Below are positions 34,489 to 44,189 of a DNA stretch of 64,000 bases, piece after piece (the stretch's first letter is position 1; each line of letters starts with the position of its first letter). The notes below the pieces were generated by a model that worked only from the letters and a program-made list of their open reading frames with translations, had not been told where the DNA came from and did not search any database. The DNA lies in contig CAVRCT010000001.1 in assembly GCA_963719645.1 (NCBI GenBank), positions 434,001 through 498,000 on the forward strand, in the 5' to 3' direction. The translations under genes were made by a program, and so were the position numbers. This stretch comes from CAVRCT01 sp963719645 (GTDB lineage Bacteria; Pseudomonadota; Gammaproteobacteria; DSM-16500).

Positions 34489-35727
34489 TGCTTGTAACAG
34501 AGAGAGATAGTCCCTTTCTATGCTTAGGCTTGCATTGGGATGATATTCGTATAATATTCGCAATTTATGGAAATCGCGATTAAAAGGTCCTAAGTAATAT
34601 TGTTTTCGCTCTCGGTATGTTACGTTTCGGTATTCTTTTAAATTTTCTGCTACGTCTTTTGCGAGATAAATTTTTCCCAAAAGTGCGTCGCCAACCAAGG
34701 CAAATTCTCCCCATTTTGTAGGACGATTGGGGTCCGCATTAGGCGCGCGATCAACCACATTAAATACATGGTCTCCATTGATGAGATGAACCATGTCGCA
34801 GGAAGCATTGATAGAATTATTTTTAAAATAAGCGTACACAATGCTCGACATTTCTAAACAATTGGCGACTTGCTTTCTTTTGGCGAGATCAGCAACGAGG
34901 TCTGGAGTATCTCGCGAGGAGAAAAAATTTATTGCTTGAACCAAGCTTCGCATAGATAAAATTTCATCGCAAATTTTCCGCATTTCTTCGGACTTTTCTG
35001 TTGAATAAGCTGCATTGACAGCATGATGAACGAATGATTTTTTGATCGCTGTTCGCGCTTCATTCATGGCCGCTACCGTTGCTTTTAAATTACTAATAAA
35101 ACGCGGGTCTTTGATATGAGAAAACTGCTTCGCATATATTTCATCAGCATCCAGTAAAACAAATAATTCAGGCAAGGGAGGATTTCTTGTCAATGAAAAC
35201 AAGGTCAATGCAGCTTGGTCTCGTCTTTCATCTGACAGGTGATGAGGATTTTTCTCGAATAATTCGACAGGAGGATTGCCCTCATGATTTGCTTGCACCG
35301 CCAATGCACAAGCATCTTCCTTAAGAATATTAGTCAACTCAAGAATGACGTCAGCCGTATTATGCAATGCGGCAAGGTGCAAAGGATTATTGCCTTGGCA
35401 CGTTGTGGCTCGCATTAATTCTTTAAATTCAGCTTCCTGATATTCTTCGCAAAGTTCTTGCAAATCGGCAACTTGACCCTGAGCAAAAACTTGAAAAGGT
35501 AACGGTAACTTCTTTATTTTAAGTGGAGATTCCGACGTTGCTTCATTCTTGTTTGCGTCCATGCTCTTTCGCAACATCCAAAGCGTTGCTGCAGTGCCTG
35601 TTATAGACTTCCCTGAAATAAGAGTCCGATTGGCTAACTTCCATTGAGCTGTCATTTTTTCAGAATTTTTATTGAGAAATGCTTTGAGATTATTCGCAAT
35701 TCTAGACGGTCTGATACCCCTGAACAT
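34486..35727 (-). CDS. Ankyrin-like protein with predicted Cys-His-Asp catalytic site
   Basis: 413 residues. An ankyrin-type repeat is seen at about 112-150 (GNNPLHLAALHNTADVI, then NHEGNPPVELF). The C-terminal third reads VANCLEMSSIVYAYF (C290), NGDHVFNVVDR (H320) and GEFALVGDALLGKIYLA (D347). This is the order and spacing of papain/transglutaminase-fold proteases and acyltransferases of the type found among bacterial effectors, with the GDHVF and [VC]D..LGK.Y blocks. I infer a cysteine protease or transglutaminase-like enzyme acting in a host. The extreme N-terminus is basic without a signal peptide. Ribosome-binding site GAGG upstream of ATG. Confidence 0.7.
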   Translation of the reverse strand: MFRGIRPSRIANNLKAFLNKNSEKMTAQWKLANRTLISGKSITGTAATLWMLRKSMDANKNEATSESPLKIKKLPLPFQVFAQGQVADLQELCEEYQEAEFKELMRATTCQGNNPLHLAALHNTADVILELTNILKEDACALAVQANHEGNPPVELFEKNPHHLSDERRDQAALTLFSLTRNPPLPELFVLLDADEIYAKQFSHIKDPRFISNLKATVAAMNEARTAIKKSFVHHAVNAAYSTEKSEEMRKICDEILSMRSLVQAINFFSSRDTPDLVADLAKRKQVANCLEMSSIVYAYFKNNSINASCDMVHLINGDHVFNVVDRAPNADPNRPTKWGEFALVGDALLGKIYLAKDVAENLKEYRNVTYRERKQYYLGPFNRDFHKLRILYEYHPNASLSIERDYLSLLQA

Positions 35728-35915
35728 TTTAAAAACCTCATCAATCTAGTTATTATATTGTCATTTTTTGGTATAAAAAGAGCTTATAATGCCATTTTAT
35801 GCGCATTTTGTAAACATTTAATGCCTCTCTCTTTGTAGATCAAAATGAGTTGCAAACCTCTCTCATTAACGATACATTTTTGCACTCATGTTTTTCGCGG
35901 TCAGGAGCACTCAGA

Positions 35916-36830
35916 ATGTGGACACGGAACACCTCATTACAATTATTAAGCCTATTTGTTTTACTGTGTCATTTCAAAGTTTGCGTAGCAGAACCTATTA
36001 ATACAACTAGCACCCAACAAGCAACACAGCCCTCTGGATCAGCGAAAAATCCAATTGTGCAGCAAACAATAAACGAAGAAAAAATCCCACCCAATTATTT
36101 TGCCATCGCATTTTATAAACCAACGTATATTTTGCCCTATTATTTTACGGGCTCACCTGACAATGTTGTTTATCGAAATAACACACCGAATGATGAATCA
36201 CTCAAGCATTCCGAAGTGAAATATCAATTTAGCGTTAAAGTACCCATCTGGAAAAATATTCTTGACCACCCCTCATCTTTGTTTTTTGCTTACACTCAGC
36301 TTTCTTATTGGCAATTATATAATAAGAGTGCTTTTTTTAGAGAAACTGATTATGAGCCAGAAGCCTTTCTAGCGAATGAAACCAATTGGCATTTAGGCAA
36401 AAATTGGCAACTTAGTTTTCTCAATGTCGGTGCAACGCACCAATCGAATGGATTTGGTAACTCTCTGGAAAGAAGCTGGAACCGTCTTTATTTAGAAGCC
36501 ATTGCATCAACTGACAACTGGGTAGTCAGCTTCAAACCCTGGTATGTCATTTCGACAAATAGTAATAACAACAACATTGCTGAATATTTAGGTTATGGCA
36601 GAATATTGGTGGCATACAAATTTCATCGCCAAGTCTTTTCAATAAGAGCACACAATTTAATTGAGGGCGGCGCAAGACACGCAACAGCCGAGGTATCCTG
36701 GAGCTTTCCAATCACACCTTATATTAAAGGCTATGTCCAAATATTCAGTGGTTATGGCCAAAGCTTGATTGAGTATAATCACCGTACGAATAGCGTGGGT
36801 GTCGGTGTTGCGCTCAGCGACTGGGTGTAA
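35916..36830 (+). CDS. pldA: Outer membrane phospholipase A
   Basis: Ca-dependent phospholipase A1/A2 of the outer membrane (OMPLA), a 12-stranded barrel. The catalytic pattern HQSNG...RSWNRLY is intact: His175 and Ser177 with Asn189, the same H-x-S and 14-residue His-Asn spacing as in E. coli PldA. WYV(I) and KPWYV blocks are present. Start set at the ATG at 35916, which has AGGAG 9 bp upstream and begins a signal peptide (LQLLSLFVLLCHFKVCVA); a frame to 35850 would put 22 residues before it. Hydrolyses phospholipids that reach the outer leaflet; in intracellular pathogens it can also attack host membranes. Confidence 0.93.
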   Translation: MWTRNTSLQLLSLFVLLCHFKVCVAEPINTTSTQQATQPSGSAKNPIVQQTINEEKIPPNYFAIAFYKPTYILPYYFTGSPDNVVYRNNTPNDESLKHSEVKYQFSVKVPIWKNILDHPSSLFFAYTQLSYWQLYNKSAFFRETDYEPEAFLANETNWHLGKNWQLSFLNVGATHQSNGFGNSLERSWNRLYLEAIASTDNWVVSFKPWYVISTNSNNNNIAEYLGYGRILVAYKFHRQVFSIRAHNLIEGGARHATAEVSWSFPITPYIKGYVQIFSGYGQSLIEYNHRTNSVGVGVALSDWV

Positions 36831-36909
36831 ATGTGAAAGAGGGTTTTTTAGCATACTGTGATTGTCTAACCATACATGTGTCAATGTCTGTCAATTTAAT
36901 TTGAGCTAA

Positions 36910-36942
36910 TTTAAGCATTCCTTAAGATTCTATATTTATACT
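36910..36942 (+). promoter_or_regulatory. PmrA-box-like site and -10
   Basis: TTTAAGCATTCCTTAAG (36910-36926), half-sites 11 bp apart, 10 bp, then -10 TATACT (36937-36942). It lies 32 bp before an 87-residue gene, an ideal leader length. Confidence 0.7.
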
Positions 36943-36973
36943 AATCCTTTTTGATCTAATTGTATTAAGAGGC

Positions 36974-37237
36974 ATGAATATGATAGGTAGACGTGCAAGG
37001 TTTTTTGCTTTTTTTGACGATGTCCAAGTCAATCGATTAAATATGCTCGGTGGAGTCATTTTTCAAATGATGGGAGTAGCTTTTCATAATGTGGTTGATG
37101 CAGTACAGGAAACTAACAGAGGATCTCATACCGCTGGCGAAGTCTTAAAATTTGGCTTTCTCTGCATGATCGCTTTAGGCGGTAATATGATAAAAAATTC
37201 CGTGACTTATCATCATAGACCGATACTTCCATTTTAA
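36974..37237 (+). CDS. Small hypothetical protein, 87 residues
   Basis: Not recognised. Basic N-terminus (NMIGRRARFFAFF), two moderately hydrophobic helices (MLGGVIFQMMGVAFHNVV and VLKFGFLCMIALGGNM) and a His-rich end (YHHRPILPF). It may associate with membranes as a hairpin. The AAGAGGC ribosome-binding site and a well-formed promoter directly upstream support a real gene despite the small size. Confidence 0.6.
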   Translation: MNMIGRRARFFAFFDDVQVNRLNMLGGVIFQMMGVAFHNVVDAVQETNRGSHTAGEVLKFGFLCMIALGGNMIKNSVTYHHRPILPF

Positions 37238-37309
37238 AATAAATCACAATAAGAAATATAACATGATCCTGGTTTGCTATAATAAATAGTATTAATCAGG
37301 GGAATATTC

Positions 37310-39649
37310 ATGTCTGCTTCACATCAAATTTTAACTAACATAATTCTAGCTCACACCTCAGAAGAACCCTTAAAGCTGGCTGACAAATTGCGCGAAGCAA
37401 AACAAGAGCTACTCATTGATGGATTTAATTTTTTTGAATTAGGCCCTACCTTGCGAGGTATCGATTTCTCAGGAGTGACGATTAAAAATTCCAGCTTTGA
37501 AGCCATGATGGTGTCGGAATGTGATTTCTCCAACTCAACCTGCGAGCAGAATAATTATGTAAATACTGAATTTTCATCTTCAACCAGACCAAACGATTAT
37601 CACCCAAGTGATAAAAAAGTCGAAGCGAGTTATCCAACACCCTGGGAAACTCTGATGCTGCAAGATAAATACCGTAAGAATTTTTTTGATTTTACGAAAT
37701 TACCTCATTACGCTACAACTACCGATCAAAAAGCAGTTTGTACCGTACATGAAAGCGGAGCATTTTATAATTTAGAAAATCCAAAATATGCCGATTCAGA
37801 TACGTTTTCACATAAAGGTTGTAAGCTGCATCTACGCATTGAACCATCACAGATCAAAGCAGCATTGGAATTGATTGGACAAGAAGTATTTGATCTTGGA
37901 TTATTCAAAGTACTTAATCTCGAAGTGTATCAAGAAAGTTTAATCAAACTCGAAAAACGTGAGGCAAAACTCGATGCAAGTGATGCAAAAAGAGACCCCG
38001 ATGCAAAAGTCGCATTCGATAACATTCAAAAACTCGTGTTGCGAACACCTGCTATTACCCAATATTTAAGAGAAAATGAAGCAGAAGTACCAGAATATGA
38101 CGATGCTACTCTTAAAAAACGCTTAAGGTCTATAGCCAATAAATTACGTGCTGAAACTATCCGTCCTGGACAAAAACTCGATTCAGATGCGGAACTTTCC
38201 GACCCTGATCTCGCCGAATATTTTTCTTTTCGTATCGATATAGATTTAGCAAAAAAATATCATGCTGCTAAAATGGTTGGTAACAATTATAATCCGGCTA
38301 ACTTAAAACATTCCTATGGTGGGTTGCTAAAACCAACGCCAAAACCATCCGGTGGTTTGTTTAGCAAAAAAAGTGATTTGCAAATTTGTAAATTAGATGC
38401 GAGAAAACATTTTTCAACGCTTCCTCAATCAGCCGATACATTTAAAAACACTGTCAGCTTAACCTTGCAGGCGTGTATTGGTGAATTTTTAACATCAAAT
38501 AAATTTGAAATTCAATCTCCAGAAGAGACCAAAGAAGAGGATGAAAAGAAAGAATCGAAAGATAATTTATTGAGACTATACCCACTGTCAAGAAGTTATG
38601 TAACAGACGCTTGCCATCACTCGTTTGAACAGCAACTTACACTGTTGTTATTATGTTGTTTCTATTTATCTAACGAAAAAAATCGATATCCAAGTTTAAT
38701 GTCGTTTGATGCAGTTGAATGCCCCGCCTTCATTAAGCTCGCGGAACTATTTGAGCAAACTCGCAGACAGGTATTTAGACTAACCCATGTAAAATTAACG
38801 GATATTCCTCAAATGATTAAAACACTCGGTTCGATGTGTTTTGATTTAATAAGTGAAAAAGAGCCTGATATAAATCAGATGAAGGCTATTGTTTTTGAGT
38901 TATTACGTATATTTCTCGCCATTCAACTGTTGCCAGCGCCTCATGCAAGACATGAGCATGAATTACATGATGAGATTCATGCACAGATAACAGCATTTGA
39001 TTCGGAATATGGTTCATTACTTTTGCAAATCGATCCGCTTGAATTACAATATCACGCTTTTTACTCTCAGTTACCGTCTCTCATGTTGAGTACCCTCCAA
39101 AAAAAATCTGATCGTCCGTCCGATGAAGACAAGATGGATATTAATTCAGGAGTACTTCATTACTTAGTCGAATACATTCAACACACGCTACCCTATTCAC
39201 CTTTTAATCCATTGGATATAGAAAGTCCTCATGGCAAGAAAGTTATTGAGAGGATTGAAAACATTATTAAAGTTATCAACAAAAAAACGCCTTATGGGCA
39301 AAAAGCATTGAAAGAAATTGTCGAGCATTTGGATCAAGCGCTAAGAGTACATCCTAAGATGTATTTAAAATTTATGGAACAAATTGCAAAAAAAGACAAT
39401 CCAGAAGCACACCATGTGTTAGCAAAATTTTATGAAGTCGTTGATAAAAATGCAGCTGGACATTTCGACCATGAGCGCGATAAACCACTTAAAGAATTTG
39501 CAGCCAAAATGCAAAAAGCCAAAAAGGCACAGGGTTATCGAGACAATGCAATCAAATTCTTTATGCTCCGCGGTGGAAAGCGTGCCGTTCCCAGTGAATT
39601 GCAAACGTTCGTTAATCCAGCAGGAAGCAAAGGGGATCACAAGATGTGA
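37310..39649 (+). CDS. Large hypothetical protein, 779 residues
   Basis: Not recognised. Near the N-terminus (about 45-85) is a short pentapeptide-repeat-like block (LRGIDFSGVTIKNSSFEAMMVSECDF-type A(D/N)LxF steps; split here, LRGIDFSGVTIKNSSF then CDFSNSTCEQNNY). The rest is helical and charged, with a conserved-looking hydrophobic helical core at about 440-480 (FEQQLTLLLLCCFYLS) and a basic C-terminus. No signal peptide or clear transmembrane segment. Strong ribosome-binding site AGGGG. Part of a run of three large orphan genes on the plus strand. Confidence 0.65.
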   Translation: MSASHQILTNIILAHTSEEPLKLADKLREAKQELLIDGFNFFELGPTLRGIDFSGVTIKNSSFEAMMVSECDFSNSTCEQNNYVNTEFSSSTRPNDYHPSDKKVEASYPTPWETLMLQDKYRKNFFDFTKLPHYATTTDQKAVCTVHESGAFYNLENPKYADSDTFSHKGCKLHLRIEPSQIKAALELIGQEVFDLGLFKVLNLEVYQESLIKLEKREAKLDASDAKRDPDAKVAFDNIQKLVLRTPAITQYLRENEAEVPEYDDATLKKRLRSIANKLRAETIRPGQKLDSDAELSDPDLAEYFSFRIDIDLAKKYHAAKMVGNNYNPANLKHSYGGLLKPTPKPSGGLFSKKSDLQICKLDARKHFSTLPQSADTFKNTVSLTLQACIGEFLTSNKFEIQSPEETKEEDEKKESKDNLLRLYPLSRSYVTDACHHSFEQQLTLLLLCCFYLSNEKNRYPSLMSFDAVECPAFIKLAELFEQTRRQVFRLTHVKLTDIPQMIKTLGSMCFDLISEKEPDINQMKAIVFELLRIFLAIQLLPAPHARHEHELHDEIHAQITAFDSEYGSLLLQIDPLELQYHAFYSQLPSLMLSTLQKKSDRPSDEDKMDINSGVLHYLVEYIQHTLPYSPFNPLDIESPHGKKVIERIENIIKVINKKTPYGQKALKEIVEHLDQALRVHPKMYLKFMEQIAKKDNPEAHHVLAKFYEVVDKNAAGHFDHERDKPLKEFAAKMQKAKKAQGYRDNAIKFFMLRGGKRAVPSELQTFVNPAGSKGDHKM

Positions 39650-39773
39650 TTATAAGTATTCGCTAAAACTTTCTTTTTCAAACACATAACGATCAAGTTA
39701 GGCAAACATCTTGCTAAATAATGCACGATTTGCTACATTCGGCCAAATTTTAACCTAATCGAGGTCGTTTTAA

Positions 39774-42389
39774 ATGACTAACCAAAGATCCCTTAACGGA
39801 ACGCCACCGGAATCAAAAGGAGCCAATACCTTCAATGCCATCTTAGATAAGCTCACACAAACTATCAAAGATGGCGCTGATCCAAAAAAGCGTGACAAAG
39901 TCGTTACATTTTTAAAATGCTTTGGCGCGACTCACGGCAGAGAAGAACCTAAAAAAAGCGTCCTAGTGGGAATGAGTAAAATAAATCAAACAAAAGATGA
40001 CGTTCTCAAATATCTTGCCACGCAATTGATAAATCAACATGAAGAAAAAAATACCGCTCAAGAAGGCGCTATACAATCTGCTTGGAGTGAATTAGCAAAC
40101 ATAGATTTTGACGCTTCGCCGGCGTCACAGCCAACATTACCCACCACACTCCGCGGACCTGATGTCATAGCAGTGCTCAATGAATTAAAGTCAATGTCTA
40201 CTGAAAATCCGTTGGCACAGCAGGTTCACACTCAGTTTCTCAAATTTAGAGAATGCGTTGAACATAAAGATTCAACAAAAACTAACCTAGAGATAACTAA
40301 TTCAATTTTTGAGCAGGGACAAAATACACTGAAATGTTCTGATTCCATGTCGAAACACTCTCTTGAACACTTAAATTTTGAGATTGAAAATCCATTTCAT
40401 TTCCTCAACTTTCTTATAGCAATGACGTTAAGTGGTATGCAGTATAACTTATACCCCTCACAAACCGATTATCATAAACTTGCACGAAGTTGCCGTGAAT
40501 TTGTCAATAAAGCACATCTTTCTTTTGCTGACGACGGCACAAAAATGAGGCGAAGCTTTAGAGACAACCATGATTATGTTGGAATAAAGAATTTTAAGGA
40601 TAACTATCGAAAAAAAGTTGGCTATGTGCCAGGCACTTTAATTGAAGATGTGGATACTTTTAAAAATCTTTTTTCAGATAGTTGCACTGAATGGTTCATG
40701 CTCCATGAGAACACACAGAAAAGCAAACTACATCAATCCAAAAAATTGGAATTAGAATCCATTCAAGAAGTGGTTGAATTGTGTTGCGATGCAGGTTCAG
40801 GAATTGTTCAACAGTATTGTTCTTTTGGCTTAGAGAGAGACATGATCACCAATATTCTCGGCTCTCTCATCTATTATTATCTGCAACAAAAGGAATTTCT
40901 AGATAAGACAATTATTGGAAGAGGTAACAAACCCTCCCCTGGTATGCTAGAAAATATAAAAGAGTTAGTTGGTTTACTACTGAAATTCACATCAGCACTT
41001 GGATTTTATTTTACTCTGACGCTTGTCACTGATAACCAGATGCTGAGGAATCTTTTCTATAAGGTTTTTGATGCCGATACAGATTGTTTCAATTTTTTTG
41101 AACGCACGACAAAATTGTATCTTGATCTCTGCACCAAATTAAAAATTGCCATGAAGCCCGTTGCTCTTTCTCCAGAAACATTAGCCATTCTAAAGCAAGC
41201 GGATAATGACTTCATGGCTTCCCAAGAGAAATGGCTTATTGAAGAAGACAAATTGCGTAAAGAATTCCTCGAACAGAAAGCAGGACGCGAACAATCCATC
41301 CGGGAAGAAAAACTTAAAAAAGAAGAGCGACGCAGACACGTTCAGAAAGAAGCTCGTGATAAACAAAATAAAGAGACTGCTCAGGAAAAAATCGCCAATG
41401 TTTCATCCACTCATAATGAAGAGAAAATATCTGAATTAGAAAAAGAATATCGTGAGATAGGAATAAAATACGTTATAGCCGGTGAATACCAACAAGCATT
41501 AGAGAAATACCAAGCGCTTGAAAAACGAGCACGCGCGGCGAACGATCCGATGATGGTCGTACAGGCAATGACTGAACAAGCAGAATGTTACGAACGGATC
41601 GCAACGCTTGAATATGAAAATATCATGGCTCAGTGCCATGGCATTGGCGTATCCAACCACGCGCGATCCGATTTAAGAAAAATTTATCAAGACGCTTATA
41701 CCATGGGAAAAGAAGCAATCGCTTATTGCTTGCTGCACTTTCCAAGCCAACTTGAGGAAGATGAAAAAGATACAATCAACCAACTGAATAAGAGCAGCCA
41801 TGACAGCGAAAAATTGAAAGATATTGTCACGGGCTTAAGAAGCCTGACGACAGTTGAAAAATATCTCATTCATTTTTATCTCGAACTCATAGGGTCTGTC
41901 CTTAATAAAATTAAAATAAACAGACATGCTATTAAATGTGTCGATGATTATTTAGCACGAAAAAAAGCGCAAGCAATGGAGATGCTATCCAATCGAGACA
42001 AAGCTATAACAAAAATGACACCCGCAGTTTACTTCTCTGAGCGAAAAGATGCGACGCACATCAAAGCAGGAGAACTTGAACAATTACAAGCACAAATCAA
42101 AAAAGCGGAAAAAATGGCTGCTTATTTAAAAGAATGTAACAAAATGTTAGTCCCTCTTTTACCTGTATTACAGGATTTTCGAGCGATGTATCCTAGCATC
42201 GAACAACCGACTGACGTGTCTTTAGCCTTTACATTAGACGAAAGCATTGAAAAATTGAATGCTGCCAGACAGAAAAGAGCCACTCAAGCGGCATTGTCTC
42301 TAGTTCCACGACTGGCTTTGATGCCACCACCGGTTGCTTCTTTAGCGGAGACTGTGAACCCTTCAGCGAGATTGGAGGCAAAAAAATAA
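39774..42389 (+). CDS. Large coiled-coil/TPR-like hypothetical protein, 871 residues
   Basis: Not recognised. N-terminal 480 residues are helical. At about 490-560 a long charged coiled coil is obvious (LRKEFLEQKAGREQ, KLKKEERRRHVQKEARD). It is followed by a TPR-like helix pair (KYVIAGEYQQALEKYQALEK), which recalls the helix A/B pattern of tetratricopeptide repeats, then further long helices to the end. A Pro/Ala-rich short tail closes the protein. No signal peptide. Ribosome-binding site GAGG. A scaffold or effector role is only inferred. Confidence 0.66.
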   Translation: MTNQRSLNGTPPESKGANTFNAILDKLTQTIKDGADPKKRDKVVTFLKCFGATHGREEPKKSVLVGMSKINQTKDDVLKYLATQLINQHEEKNTAQEGAIQSAWSELANIDFDASPASQPTLPTTLRGPDVIAVLNELKSMSTENPLAQQVHTQFLKFRECVEHKDSTKTNLEITNSIFEQGQNTLKCSDSMSKHSLEHLNFEIENPFHFLNFLIAMTLSGMQYNLYPSQTDYHKLARSCREFVNKAHLSFADDGTKMRRSFRDNHDYVGIKNFKDNYRKKVGYVPGTLIEDVDTFKNLFSDSCTEWFMLHENTQKSKLHQSKKLELESIQEVVELCCDAGSGIVQQYCSFGLERDMITNILGSLIYYYLQQKEFLDKTIIGRGNKPSPGMLENIKELVGLLLKFTSALGFYFTLTLVTDNQMLRNLFYKVFDADTDCFNFFERTTKLYLDLCTKLKIAMKPVALSPETLAILKQADNDFMASQEKWLIEEDKLRKEFLEQKAGREQSIREEKLKKEERRRHVQKEARDKQNKETAQEKIANVSSTHNEEKISELEKEYREIGIKYVIAGEYQQALEKYQALEKRARAANDPMMVVQAMTEQAECYERIATLEYENIMAQCHGIGVSNHARSDLRKIYQDAYTMGKEAIAYCLLHFPSQLEEDEKDTINQLNKSSHDSEKLKDIVTGLRSLTTVEKYLIHFYLELIGSVLNKIKINRHAIKCVDDYLARKKAQAMEMLSNRDKAITKMTPAVYFSERKDATHIKAGELEQLQAQIKKAEKMAAYLKECNKMLVPLLPVLQDFRAMYPSIEQPTDVSLAFTLDESIEKLNAARQKRATQAALSLVPRLALMPPPVASLAETVNPSARLEAKK

Positions 42390-42420
42390 AACAATAAAAT
42401 CAAAATTTCAAATGACAACT

Positions 42421-42511
42421 GAGCCGCGACCGTCAGGGAGTGTCGCCTGCCATGAATTGACAATAAGCGAAGTTTGCATCGCCGGTGATCGCTACCTGAC
42501 GGTCGCGGCTC
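42421..42511. repeat. MITE family 5, solo copy
   Basis: 91-bp palindrome with ends GAGCCGCGACCGTCAGGG and CCTGACGGTCGCGGCTC. The same ends open the composite elements at 43585-44105 and 63654-64000. It lies in the short gap just upstream of the Lys/Ser-rich gene and may have displaced its promoter. Confidence 0.85.
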
Positions 42512-42577
42512 GGATTTAATGCATTCGCGTTTGCGGTTAGAAATATCAAAAATGGCTTTGGATTACACAGAGAAATT

Positions 42578-43555
42578 TTGAATTTAGAAGATCCTAATGA
42601 GTGTCATCGCACCAAATTAGCCGTCCTCCATTCTGCACGTTACGCGCTGAGCAGGCGTCTCCCACCGCAAAAAATTAGAGCAGCGATGCATCTTGGTCTA
42701 TTTGATAAGACAAAACAAATCACTCATCTAAAATACATCATTCTATTCGGCGTTAACAAAGATGAATTTAAGCGATTGTATATTGCTTCTACCTTAGAAG
42801 AGCAGCAAGCACTGATCAAATATGTCAAACATACTGATTCAAACAGAGAGGTAGTCGAGAGAACGTATGATGCAAATGCAACTGAGAAAGAGCGTAGAGA
42901 ATTTGATTTTGCAGAGGTAGAAAAATGGATTAAAAAAATTCCTGATAATCATCCTGTTGTGCAGACATTAACAAAAGAAATTATTCCGGTGAAGACTGTT
43001 AAAAAAGAGGATGAACAGAAAACGGTGCGCAACGATAAAAAATCAGGAAAGCCTAAGAAATCTGAAAAGCCTGCTAAATCTAAGAAATCTAAAAAAGCCG
43101 ACTCTAGCGAGGAAAAGGGGAATAACGATGACGATCTGCGTCAGCAGTTCAGCCTTAGACCTATCAAGAAAATAAATTACAAAGAAAAACACTCTGAAGA
43201 CGAAGAAGATAGCGAGGAATCAGAGCATTCTGATAGTTCGGATCATGAAGAAGCGACCGTTAAAAAAGTAAAAAAGAGTCAATCAGCCGCAGCGGATGAT
43301 GACGTTGAAATGAGCGATGCGAAAATGATTCCGAATCGATTTTCATCCTCAAGCTCTTCTTCATCCTCGAGCTCTTCTTCGTCCTCAAGTTCTTCATCGA
43401 GTGGACACAGATCCCAACCAGCGAGTTCAAATCTTGGTGTGGCTAAAAGCCGCAATACTTTATTTAGTCGCTCAGCAAGTCAAGCTGTCTTGAAGAGTGG
43501 CAAAAAGGAAACACAAACTGTTCAGGTTAAAAGGGGTAGCAATAAGAGAAGCTAA
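42578..43555 (+). CDS. Lys/Glu/Ser-rich hypothetical protein with uncertain start
   Basis: Residues 1-140 are globular-looking (RTKLAVLHSARYALSRRL, HLKYIILFGVNKDEFKRLY), followed by a Lys-rich segment with a KSxKPxKSKK pattern, an acidic DSSEE region and a homopolymeric run of about 20 Ser (43343-43402) built from three 18-bp DNA repeats. The tail is basic and Ser-rich (KRGSNKRS). The frame opens only at a TTG (42578). An ATG at 42552 in another frame reads MALDYTEKF and stops at 42579, so a single-base shift would join them. Either the gene starts at TTG or it carries a frameshift at its very beginning. Unknown function. Confidence 0.55.
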   Translation: MNLEDPNECHRTKLAVLHSARYALSRRLPPQKIRAAMHLGLFDKTKQITHLKYIILFGVNKDEFKRLYIASTLEEQQALIKYVKHTDSNREVVERTYDANATEKERREFDFAEVEKWIKKIPDNHPVVQTLTKEIIPVKTVKKEDEQKTVRNDKKSGKPKKSEKPAKSKKSKKADSSEEKGNNDDDLRQQFSLRPIKKINYKEKHSEDEEDSEESEHSDSSDHEEATVKKVKKSQSAAADDDVEMSDAKMIPNRFSSSSSSSSSSSSSSSSSSSSGHRSQPASSNLGVAKSRNTLFSRSASQAVLKSGKKETQTVQVKRGSNKRS

Positions 43556-43584
43556 GTTACTGCCAAATAGACAGTGTTCAAACC

Positions 43585-44105
43585 GAGCCGCGACCGTTAG
43601 GGTATGTCTTTATACATAAGTTTAAACTGCTGCTTAGAACACCTTCCTCGCAACGTTGCGTAATTCGCGGTGTCAATTCAGTGTCGTACCAGCGTGCTTA
43701 AGTATCTACATAATGCCTCCGCTGTGTCGTCCTGAAAAATCTTACGTCCAAATCATTTAACCGCCGTTATCTTAGTAGCGCGTAAGATTTATTCAGGATC
43801 CACGAACGAAGAACTCATTCCTGAATGTATATGGATCGATGATATTCAAGTGGATCCTGAATAAATATTCCGTGCGAGTACCGTCGCTACGGTTAAAACA
43901 CGTTGACGTCATATTTTCCAGGACGACACAGCGGAGGCTTATGTAGATACTTAAGGTGCTTTTAGCTGGCACGACACAGCGGTGGTTTGTATAGGCGTTC
44001 TAAGCAGCAGTGTTAAAGTTATGTATAAAGGCATGACCGTTAGGGAGCCTCACACGCTATGAATTAATAGAATCGCCGGTGATCACTCCCTGACGGTCGC
44101 GGCTC
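43585..44105. repeat. Nested MITE: family 5 opened by a second element carrying family 4
   Basis: Outer ends are those of the 91-bp family 5 palindrome. It is split by an insert (43603-44034) with ends TATGTCTTTATACATAA and its imperfect complement, flanked by the 11-bp direct repeat GACCGTTAGGG (43592-43602 and 44035-44045), a target-site duplication. Inside that insert lies a further inverted repeat (about 43688-43975), the family 4 element with arms GTGTCGTCCTGAAAAATCTT and AAATATTCCGTGCGAGTACC. The whole gap 43556-44189 is this nest. Confidence 0.85.
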
Positions 44106-44189
44106 AGTTTAATCATATCATTCCCTACTGTAAGCCAAGCAAATAACACGGTATACTTTAGCAAACTTTTTTTAAAGGGACGTATTTAA

